Shown piece by piece: positions 13,521-19,815 of a DNA stretch of 31,426 nt (the first letter of the stretch is position 1; every line of letters begins with the position of its first letter). Position numbers and translations under genes: made by a program. Origin of the DNA: a virus; the IMG/VR virus record IMGVR_UViG_3300042691_003114, positions 1 to 31,426 of that record. One strand, written 5' to 3'. A model generated the notes under the pieces. That model was not told the origin of the DNA. It worked only from the letters and a program-made list of their open reading frames with translations, and made no database searches.

Positions 13521-14465
13521 CTATTTTAGCATAGCGATTATAGAGTTGTCAAATCTAAATTCAAGTTTCTTTATAGATTCGTCATCCATGTCGCCAATAT
13601 CCTTGTACTGCTTTTCTAACTTTATTACACCAACACGAGAGCCAAGTTTTTCCATGAGCCTGTCTTTCATATTGCTTCCTGCTTCATCATTGTCTGCAAT
13701 AACAATAATATCATTAAAATATTTTTTAAGCAACTCTACCTGTTGACTAGATATTGTTGCTCCAAGTGTTGCAACTGCTGCAAAACCAACTTGATCTAAT
13801 CGTATAGCATCAAATGAAGATTCTACAATATAAACTTTACTTGCAGTCTTTACTCGATTAAGATTAAATAATGTTTTAGATTTTGGCATACCTGGCGTAT
13901 TTTTAAACTCTTTACCTTCAACAGATCTACCAACAAATCCTATCAGCATACCGTCTGGTGAGTGTACAGGTATAGTTACCATGTCTTGTTTTTCAGAATA
14001 GCCAAGATTAAACTTTAGCATAGACTCTTTAGTTATTTTTCTTTTAGAATAATAATCAATTGCTCTTTGTGACTCCATAGCCTGATTATTTAATCTTTTA
14101 ATTGTCAATTCATCAAATTGAACAAAGTCTGGTTTAACAAATAATTTCTTATTAATTTGTTTTTCAATATCCACATTTTGTTCTTTATCCTTAATAAATC
14201 TCACAGATTCAAAATATGTTCTACCTGTAGAATGCATAACAAATTCAATTAAGTCAGATATTTTGTTACAAGAAAAACAAAAGAACATGCCAGTATTCAT
14301 ATTTACTTCACCTGCTGGAGTTCTGTGATTATTATGAAATGGACAAAATACAATAAATTCAGAGCCTACTTCTGACTCAATATTTAAACCTGATCCCTCA
14401 ATGACTCTTTCGATTTGCTCTTTTGTGTATATATTGGTGTTGCCTGACTTATTCCGTCTATCCAT
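13521..14465 (-). CDS. DnaG-type DNA primase
   Basis: 314 residues. Zinc-binding domain with Cys41 and His44 (CPFHNN) and Cys63 and Cys66 (CFSCN); a primase core follows, and the TOPRIM domain has Glu215 and Asp219 (VESSFDA) and Asp258/Asp260 (IADNDEAG), which hold the metals for RNA primer synthesis. It is about half the length of cellular DnaG and lacks the C-terminal helicase-binding domain, as in several phage primases. The start ATG at 14465 overlaps the upstream gene by 82 nt; I see no in-frame ATG, GTG or TTG closer to the zinc domain, so the overlap appears real. Partners should be the DnaB-type helicase and the SSB encoded on either side. Confidence 0.85.
   Translation of the reverse strand: MDRRNKSGNTNIYTKEQIERVIEGSGLNIESEVGSEFIVFCPFHNNHRTPAGEVNMNTGMFFCFSCNKISDLIEFVMHSTGRTYFESVRFIKDKEQNVDIEKQINKKLFVKPDFVQFDELTIKRLNNQAMESQRAIDYYSKRKITKESMLKFNLGYSEKQDMVTIPVHSPDGMLIGFVGRSVEGKEFKNTPGMPKSKTLFNLNRVKTASKVYIVESSFDAIRLDQVGFAAVATLGATISSQQVELLKKYFNDIIVIADNDEAGSNMKDRLMEKLGSRVGVIKLEKQYKDIGDMDDESIKKLEFRFDNSIIAMLK
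13523..13552 (-). promoter_or_regulatory. Near-consensus sigma70-type promoter for SSB-polymerase-recA block
   Basis: On the minus strand: perfect -35 TTGACA (13552-13547), 18-nt spacer, and extended -10 TGC-TAAAAT (TGC at 13531-13529, TAAAAT at 13528-13523). The start point would fall near 13516, about 20 nt before the ATG at 13496 with its AGGAG site. It overlaps the last codons of the primase gene. This is the best promoter match in the window and would raise expression of SSB, polymerase and RecA above the upstream genes. Confidence 0.65.
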
Positions 14466-14710
14466 TCACTCTTTCTCTTTCCTACATATATTCCGTATAT
14501 TGTTAGTTCAAATTCAAAACTTTTGGCTTTTAGATTATAGTCTATCGTAAAGTCAGGTTCTATGTCAAATTTTGGCACGTAACCAGATAGCCTCATCTCT
14601 GATACTAGTAGTTTTACATATTCAGACTTAAGCCTTTCAATGGCTGCATCATCGTGTATGGTTCCACTAAGGTTGAAATGCTTAATAGGCTTATGATGAT
14701 AATTGTCCAC
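14384..14710 (-). CDS. Conserved-looking phage protein, unknown function
   Basis: 108 residues. I recognise only a recurring phage pattern, LVSEMRLSGYVPKFDIEPDF followed by a strand-rich part (SFEFELTIYGIYVGKRKSEW), between a helicase and a primase gene. The N-terminal part is helical, the rest beta; no catalytic motif is visible. The start is GTG at 14710 without a Shine-Dalgarno sequence, but TATAAT ends 5 nt before it, so it may be leaderless. Its last 82 nt also encode, in another frame, the first 27 residues of the primase. A role in replication is likely from position only. Confidence 0.6.
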   Translation of the reverse strand: MDNYHHKPIKHFNLSGTIHDDAAIERLKSEYVKLLVSEMRLSGYVPKFDIEPDFTIDYNLKAKSFEFELTIYGIYVGKRKSEWIDGISQATPIYTQKSKSKESLRDQV

Positions 14711-14715
14711 ATAAT

Positions 14716-14721
14716 ATTATA
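14716..14721 (-). promoter_or_regulatory. Candidate -10 box before the 108-residue gene
   Basis: TATAAT on the minus strand, five bases before the GTG at 14710, overlapping the end of the helicase gene. The spacing would suit a leaderless transcript. No convincing -35 and no TGn extension, so chance is a real possibility. Confidence 0.25.
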
Positions 14722-15943
14722 ACTGCTTATCTTCATAATCTTTATATCTATAGTATCCCTTATCAAAGTCTACCTGAACTAAGAACTCACCCATAAATCC
14801 ATTTCTGTTCTTTCTAAAAGCACACTCAATAATGTCGCTATTAGATGCACGACCTAGAGCCATAACCCAATCAGCATCATACGCAATTTGTCTAGACCAT
14901 GCAGTTTGACCCAATGTAGGAACACTGCTTAAATCATTTACATCATCTGGAGTTGCAGAAGATATTGCAATAATAGGGATCTCCTCACCAATAGCCATGA
15001 GTTTCAATTCTCTTGAAAGGTTTTTCATTCGTACCGTTTCGTTATCAGACCTTTGGTTTGGACTCATTAATTGTAAATAATCTACAATAACAAAGTCTGG
15101 TTTATATTGATCTATTTTGCCACGTAATACTGATGGATTGATTTCTCCACCACTATCGTTTGAAATAATATGAAACTCTGGTTTTCCTGAAATCTTATTT
15201 GCATGCCATTTATTAAACATATCAAGTTCAATCTCGCCCTTACTTAATTTTCTATGTGACCAAAGTCCTTCGCCCATTATTGTGTAAACACGATTTCTAA
15301 CTTCTGCCTCACCCATTTCCAGAGATATGATCAATGGAGATTTGCCTTGTTTCCAGGCCTGTACGGCAAAATACAGGGCTAACCAAGACTTACCTATACC
15401 TGGGTATGCAAGAAAAACCCCTAGTTGTCCTGGCATAATTCCTGACGGTAAATAGTTATCAAAACCTGGAAGTCCAGTGGTAATTCCTACTAAACCAAGT
15501 TCTTGTTGTTTTTTAAGATTTTCAAAATATGCAATTGCTGATTGTAAGTCTGTAACATCAATATCACGTATTGCAGATGTATTCTTTTTTAATTCTGAGG
15601 TTTTTGTAATAAGATTATTTAATGCTTCAGCACCCTTATTATCTGAAACATCAGAAGCAGCAGATCTTAATATATCTTTAAGACTATCGTTTAAATATTC
15701 TATTTGTAATTCTTCTAAATGATGTTTGGTTGATCCTACATTTTCTGCTGGTTTAAAATCTCTAAATTTTTCTACAACAAGTGATACTGGAGGAACTGTA
15801 GAATTTTGTTCAAAATATATTCTAATAAAATTCCAAATGTCATTATGAGTTTTTAACAGATTATCAATATTGTTTTGAAGCAATACATGTAATTGTTTAT
15901 CTTGTAGTACTGCAGAAATTACTTTTGCTTCAACATTATTCAC
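14717..15943 (-). CDS. Replicative DNA helicase, DnaB-type
   Basis: 408 residues. The N-terminal ~125 residues are helical, as in DnaB; the RecA-like ATPase domain starts near residue 150 with GITTGLPGFDNYLPSG, Walker A AYPGIGKS (179-186), catalytic Glu209 in SLEMGE, Walker B FVIVDYLQLM (284-293) and a C-terminal RKNRNG hairpin (378-383) with arginine-finger candidates. It unwinds the fork as a hexamer and recruits the primase. GTG start at 15943 with AAGGAG 7 nt upstream; 8-nt overlap with the preceding small gene, a possible loader. Confidence 0.9.
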   Translation of the reverse strand: MNNVEAKVISAVLQDKQLHVLLQNNIDNLLKTHNDIWNFIRIYFEQNSTVPPVSLVVEKFRDFKPAENVGSTKHHLEELQIEYLNDSLKDILRSAASDVSDNKGAEALNNLITKTSELKKNTSAIRDIDVTDLQSAIAYFENLKKQQELGLVGITTGLPGFDNYLPSGIMPGQLGVFLAYPGIGKSWLALYFAVQAWKQGKSPLIISLEMGEAEVRNRVYTIMGEGLWSHRKLSKGEIELDMFNKWHANKISGKPEFHIISNDSGGEINPSVLRGKIDQYKPDFVIVDYLQLMSPNQRSDNETVRMKNLSRELKLMAIGEEIPIIAISSATPDDVNDLSSVPTLGQTAWSRQIAYDADWVMALGRASNSDIIECAFRKNRNGFMGEFLVQVDFDKGYYRYKDYEDKQL

Positions 15944-16244
15944 TTAACCACTCCTTTGCTTTACGTCGTCTTTCTAGTCTTTCAAAATCATCTTTTTCTT
16001 TTTCTATTTTAGCATTCCAAATTTTTTCAGCATTATATGCAAAATAGTTCCAACTAGGATTTTGTGCTACTTTAAAATAATACTCAAGTAGATCATAGCA
16101 AGTTCCCAAACCATATGATTCTATAAGGGCATCAGCAGACCATTGCTCTGCCCATTTATTAATTGATGGCTGTTGCCCATATCTAATCTTGTGGTGTTTA
16201 GCGTATGTTCCTAGCAAAGCCATGCGGTCTTTGCGTTCAGCCAC
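15936..16244 (-). CDS. Small basic/helical protein before helicase, possible helicase loader
   Basis: 102 residues, almost entirely helical, with several aromatic residues (YYFKVAQNPSWNYFAYNAEK) and a highly charged C-terminal helix (about 78-100). I do not recognise the family with certainty. Position directly in front of the DnaB-type gene, with an 8-nt overlap, is where phages often keep a helicase loader or a replication accessory protein. GTG start at 16244 shares one base with the upstream stop; ATG at 16223 is a possible alternative, neither with a good ribosome site. Confidence 0.55.
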   Translation of the reverse strand: MAERKDRMALLGTYAKHHKIRYGQQPSINKWAEQWSADALIESYGLGTCYDLLEYYFKVAQNPSWNYFAYNAEKIWNAKIEKEKDDFERLERRRKAKEWLSE

Positions 16245-16453
16245 TACTCGATTATTTCTGCTTTTGCTTCATTAATTTTTTCAGTAAGTTTACTTTCAAC
16301 AAAACCATAAACTCTTTCAAATGCTTCGCTTGTAGTTTCTCCGTCTTTCTTAGAATCTACGACACCAAGATCTAATCTTAGTGATTGAAAGTTGCCTAGA
16401 TTTAATGTATAACCAAGAGTAATAGAAACCTTGGTGCTATCGTTTTCTTGCAT
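16244..16453 (-). CDS. Small acidic protein, unknown function
   Basis: 69 residues. Two parts: a beta-like N-terminal segment (KVSITLGYTLNLGNFQSLRL, then DLGVVD) and a C-terminal amphipathic helix from about residue 42 on. Similar small proteins occur in phage replication modules, but no function is known to me. Start ATG at 16453 has AAGGAG exactly 5 nt upstream; a GTG two codons earlier overlaps poorly with that site. Confidence 0.6.
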   Translation of the reverse strand: MQENDSTKVSITLGYTLNLGNFQSLRLDLGVVDSKKDGETTSEAFERVYGFVESKLTEKINEAKAEIIE

Positions 16454-16458
16454 ACCCA

Positions 16459-16464
16459 CTCCTT
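16459..16464 (-). promoter_or_regulatory. Ribosome binding site deciding the ATG at 16453
   Basis: AAGGAG on the minus strand, five bases before ATG 16453. The in-frame GTG at 16459 overlaps this site and therefore cannot be the start. Confidence 0.65.
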
Positions 16465-16468
16465 ATTG

Positions 16469-17014
16469 CTAGTTAATCGATTCGTTCCAAATTGGAATAA
16501 ATCTACCATCTTCTGTCTTCGTATACTTAAGTATACCATCACCCATTCTTCTAGTCAATTCCTGTGTACTAGGAGTAATGTCGTTTGTAATAAGATTATC
16601 TTTCCTTGGTCTACCTATATGGTACGAAGCAAGTATATCACGTATATCTTTTACTTGTGATTCAGAATAATATGATCTTACCTGCCATCCTCTTGCCCCG
16701 CCTTTTTGTGATCCAGTAGGGAATGGTATAATACCTCTTCTCATTAAAGATGGCATATATTTTTTATGTCTATTTACAAGTTCTGCTGTTTGTCTAACAG
16801 TATATGCACGCTCTCTTTTATTTTTAAAATCAGAAATTAAACAACTTTCAATTCTATCTTTATTAATATTATATACAGACATTATTCCATTAGATTTATT
16901 AAAATGATGTATTCTTACTAAATCACCATTAAGGAACCAAACTTTTTTATTACCAGGTATTACAGGGGCGAGATTGTATGCTTCGCTCTCAAGATTTCCT
17001 TTTCTAACAGCCAT
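16469..17014 (-). CDS. DNA-binding protein with MerR-like HTH
   Basis: 181 residues. Residues about 70-130 read as a winged helix of the MerR/excisionase type: AYTVRQTAELVNRHKKYMPS, a turn with RRGIIPFP, then a basic wing and RSYYSESQVKDIRDIL. The N-terminal ~65 residues may form a small beta domain (VWFLNGDLVRIHHF, MSVYNINKDRIESCL). This may be a regulator acting between the tail and replication modules. The start ATG at 17014 has AGGAGG 3 nt upstream; the frame is open to 17074, but that would increase the overlap with the upstream zinc ribbon gene, which is already 55 nt. Confidence 0.65.
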   Translation of the reverse strand: MAVRKGNLESEAYNLAPVIPGNKKVWFLNGDLVRIHHFNKSNGIMSVYNINKDRIESCLISDFKNKRERAYTVRQTAELVNRHKKYMPSLMRRGIIPFPTGSQKGGARGWQVRSYYSESQVKDIRDILASYHIGRPRKDNLITNDITPSTQELTRRMGDGILKYTKTEDGRFIPIWNESIN

Positions 17015-17151
17015 GATCCTCCTATAACGCTCTGTGGTGGGTTCATAAATTCTCTTACCCCACACGACATACAATATAACTCTAAGTGAAGACGTGAACT
17101 ATAAAGTCTGTCAACAAACATTCTTCCTTTACATTTTTTGCATTTTAACAT
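16960..17151 (-). CDS. Zinc-ribbon protein
   Basis: 63 residues. CKKCKGRMFVDR (4-15) and YCMSCGVREF (26-35) form a compact four-cysteine zinc ribbon of a sort common in short phage proteins; the tail is basic. Probably binds nucleic acid or a protein. The ATG at 17151 shares its A with the stop of the last tail gene (TAATG); the end overlaps the MerR-like gene by 55 nt. It marks the switch from structural to replication genes. Confidence 0.65.
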   Translation of the reverse strand: MLKCKKCKGRMFVDRLYSSRLHLELYCMSCGVREFMNPPQSVIGGSWLLEKEILRAKHTISPL

Positions 17152-17591
17152 TAATTAGGTATTCCAAGTGCAATGATATTTATACCAATAGAAACATTGC
17201 CACTTGTTTTAAACTTTACAACTCCATCCACTTTTGACACTGTGACATTTTTTAAAACTACAGATACGTCATATCCAGCGGATGTTCCATCAATATTGAT
17301 TGGTGTAGCAGTAACAATTGGGGCATATTTAAATCCAGAATAACTTAAAGAAAATGGAAGTTCGTTTCCAGCATTTACCGTACTGTTATTTGCAACCTCT
17401 ACATACCCGCCAACCATTCTCATTTCAGATGATTTGACATCTTGTTTTCCAGAAGAGATAGTATCTATTGTTAAATATTTATTAAGTGAAGGTGAAACCT
17501 GATTAGAAAGTGTATTAAGGGTATCTGCTATTTGATATATATACGCAACATCAAGTGGTTGACCACGATTTGGGAGAGGTATTCTAGCCAT
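17151..17591 (-). CDS. Tail protein with lectin-like C-terminus
   Basis: 146 residues. The N-terminus MARIPLPNRGQPLDVAYIYQ followed by a helix resembles small minor tail proteins. The C-terminal ~65 residues form a strand pattern, from FKYAPIVTATP through VVLKNVTVSK to GINIIALGIPN, which resembles H-type-lectin or gp53-like receptor-binding modules; this likeness is by eye only. It is the last gene of the tail module. ATG at 17591 has no ribosome site but a perfect extended -10 ten bases upstream, so it may be expressed from its own leaderless transcript. Confidence 0.55.
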   Translation of the reverse strand: MARIPLPNRGQPLDVAYIYQIADTLNTLSNQVSPSLNKYLTIDTISSGKQDVKSSEMRMVGGYVEVANNSTVNAGNELPFSLSYSGFKYAPIVTATPINIDGTSAGYDVSVVLKNVTVSKVDGVVKFKTSGNVSIGINIIALGIPN

Positions 17592-17600
17592 AGTTATTCT

Positions 17601-17609
17601 ATTATACCA
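17601..17609 (-). promoter_or_regulatory. Extended -10 promoter, probable leaderless start of last tail gene
   Basis: TGGTATAAT on the minus strand, a perfect match to TGnTATAAT, in an 18-nt intergenic gap. Nine bases separate it from the ATG at 17591, so the start point would lie within 1 to 3 nt of the ATG. The -35 region (GTGATG at 17 nt) is weak, as is common with extended -10 promoters. Confidence 0.5.
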
Positions 17610-18155
17610 TTAAAGGTCTTGTTCATCACTAATCAGATATGTAGCAGCATCAAAAGCCTGCTTTACCTGCGTAACCTTTTGTATTCTAAATTTCATATGT
17701 GTTGGTCCTGTGGTTGGATATGTCATAGAATATTGAGCACCTTGTGAAGTTCCAACCCATGTCCAACTTCCCCAAGTTAATCCTGTTTTCCATTGAACAT
17801 AAACATCAAAATTTTTTATTGAAGCCTGTTGCTCTTGTAATATTTTTTCTGTAGGAGTTGGATCTGTAATTAATAGTGCTGGCATCGTCCAAGTAATAGA
17901 TGCCATATGGTTTGGTTTATCTATAGAAATATTGTGTGAAATATTTGTTGTTGATATATTATTAATATCAAAACCAACTTCATCAAAAGTACTGGTTGAA
18001 CCTAATTTATATATTGGTGACCAGTGTGATGATCTATTTTTATCTTCAGAAACAACCCTATATCTTACTTGATAAGACAAACTATCATTATCTCCTATGT
18101 AGTTAGGAAGATCTTTTTTAAGAATTGTTATTTTTTTAATATTGCTATCAACCAT
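17610..18155 (-). CDS. Minor tail protein with fibronectin-III-like segments
   Basis: 181 residues. Two stretches resemble FN3 beta sandwiches: SYQVRYRVVSEDKNRSSHWS near residues 27-46, and a longer one from MASITWTMP to MKFRIQKV. Such domains are common in phage tail tips and often help contact host glycans. The end has KQAFDAATYLISDEQ. The ATG at 18155 shares one base with the stop of the gene before it (TAATG). The assignment as a virion protein relies on this position in a run of tail genes. Confidence 0.5.
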   Translation of the reverse strand: MVDSNIKKITILKKDLPNYIGDNDSLSYQVRYRVVSEDKNRSSHWSPIYKLGSTSTFDEVGFDINNISTTNISHNISIDKPNHMASITWTMPALLITDPTPTEKILQEQQASIKNFDVYVQWKTGLTWGSWTWVGTSQGAQYSMTYPTTGPTHMKFRIQKVTQVKQAFDAATYLISDEQDL

Positions 18156-19318
18156 TACTCAACATCCACACTAAATCTAAACTCTATGTAGTTGCTGGTA
18201 TTAGGACTTTTAATGATAGGTAGGGAATCAACATTTCTTATTACTGAATATCCAGTTAAACCATATGCTGGATTTAAATTATTTTTGCTTTCTATTCTTA
18301 AAGCATCTATTGCTACATAATATGAATCATCTATAGTATCTGCTACTGATACACCAGTAAGAACTTGAGCATAAACCTTAACAGTGTCAACAGACTTCCA
18401 AGGAAAACCTTGTGTTATGTTTATATCTTTTAGTTCTTTGTTAACAACAAAATACCTGTTTACGTCAAAATCATAAGAAGAATTATCATTAACATGATCA
18501 ACTCTTGCTTCCATTCTTGCATATGCACTAGGCACACTTGATGCTAAAAACTCTACTAAAATTCTGACTGCAATTTTGGAAGTATCAATATCTGGATCAG
18601 TTCCATCTTTATTTAATACACTAAAGGCTAATCTAAGTTCGTCAGATGTAGAGTATTTGGACAAATCCATAGATGTGCCAGATAGTTGAATAAAGTTTCC
18701 TGAACCAACAAGGGAGCCTGTTGATCCAGTGAGGGTTGAAGAATTTCCTCTCATAACAATCATATTATTTAAAAATCTTGATCTTTCATTTTTAAGGTAT
18801 CTAGAATCATTTAAAAAAATAGGATTATCAGCATTGGTTTGAAAAATATCTAACTCTACTGATTGAGCATTTACGGTAAAAAAATCTTTGATTATGTTTG
18901 GAATTAAAGGATCATCTAATGGTTCCGAAACAAAGTTTAATGTTGTAGATCCATCAATCTTCCAGTTTTCAAATTGAGTAAACGATAGTAAAGATTTGCT
19001 ATTTGAGGATCCTACTATAGGGTTAAAGCCTGCAGAGTAAATACCAACCTCTGTTATTTCATATCTTTCTTCTGTTGGTAATTCAGCAGTAAGAACAATT
19101 TTTGATATACCGTCTTCATTTACTATACCCTTTGAAGAAACTGGAACTCTTAGCATTTCAAAATCTAACTCAGTTTTAGATGAATAGTCTGGTAATCCTC
19201 CACTTACGTATGGCTCTAGAGGTCGTGCTCCACAACCAACTGCTATATAAGAACCATATGAGGGAATTTGTCCAAGCAAATATTTGGATATTATGCTTTT
19301 ACCTTTATCAGTAATCAT
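18155..19318 (-). CDS. Minor tail/fibre protein
   Basis: 387 residues, beta-rich, with few cysteines. N-terminus DKGKSIISKYLLGQIPSYGS and YIAVGCGARPLEP resembles the attachment part of actinophage minor tail proteins. The middle is rich in Ser, Thr, Gly and Asn (about 190-220), and the C-terminal half forms a regular strand pattern like a receptor-binding head. ATG at 19318 has AGGAG 6 nt upstream; a 14-nt gap precedes it. Function is by position and composition; no enzyme motif is seen. Confidence 0.55.
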   Translation of the reverse strand: MITDKGKSIISKYLLGQIPSYGSYIAVGCGARPLEPYVSGGLPDYSSKTELDFEMLRVPVSSKGIVNEDGISKIVLTAELPTEERYEITEVGIYSAGFNPIVGSSNSKSLLSFTQFENWKIDGSTTLNFVSEPLDDPLIPNIIKDFFTVNAQSVELDIFQTNADNPIFLNDSRYLKNERSRFLNNMIVMRGNSSTLTGSTGSLVGSGNFIQLSGTSMDLSKYSTSDELRLAFSVLNKDGTDPDIDTSKIAVRILVEFLASSVPSAYARMEARVDHVNDNSSYDFDVNRYFVVNKELKDINITQGFPWKSVDTVKVYAQVLTGVSVADTIDDSYYVAIDALRIESKNNLNPAYGLTGYSVIRNVDSLPIIKSPNTSNYIEFRFSVDVE

Positions 19319-19332
19319 TAAAATCTCCTAAG

Positions 19333-19815
19333 TTATATTGTATCATAGTAACCAGTTCCTGAAATTAAAATATTTACCTCTACCTGCTCATCACTTTCTA
19401 TATTTATTAATTCTATAACTAAGTTTTCAGTAGAAGGGTCTATATATATGTTTTCACCATTTGAGCCATTACCAACATCTGGCACCTTTTTGCTTAAATC
19501 AATTGTAAAGTTTTTAAAATATTCATAAGATGTTCCAGACACAGGGGCCATTGTGTATGAGTTATAGTTTTGTAAAATTTTATTATTATTTTGTATGTTT
19601 TCATGTAAAAGCGTAGATCCAAAAACAGTATCATTTCTATCAATATTAATGATTTCTTGACTACCAATTTCTTCAAATATAATGCTAGACATTATATCTA
19701 TAGATACTTCTTGATCTCCAACAATGATGTATTGAGGATCTGCAACTTTAACCAATGAATTATTATTTTTAGGATCATAAACTATCTGTGGTGTATTTGG
19801 GGTTGCGTCACTCAT
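19333..19815 (-). CDS. Small tail-associated protein, unknown
   Basis: 160 residues, acidic and rich in Asn, Ile and Ser, with beta-strand character and no motif I recognise (VYDPKNNNSLVKVADPQYII near the start; LVIELINIESDEQVEVNILI near the end). Start: ATG at 19815 is chosen because GAGG lies 6 nt upstream and the overlap with the hub gene is then 8 nt; an in-frame ATG at 19827 lies upstream of that site. It lies between the hub and the fibre genes, so it may be a tail-tip component. Confidence 0.5.
   Translation of the reverse strand: MSDATPNTPQIVYDPKNNNSLVKVADPQYIIVGDQEVSIDIMSSIIFEEIGSQEIINIDRNDTVFGSTLLHENIQNNNKILQNYNSYTMAPVSGTSYEYFKNFTIDLSKKVPDVGNGSNGENIYIDPSTENLVIELINIESDEQVEVNILISGTGYYDTI

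Noticed and set aside
19494-19676. Minus-strand frame of 60 codons inside the small tail gene
   Set aside because: Alternate-frame shadow of the gene at 19333-19815.
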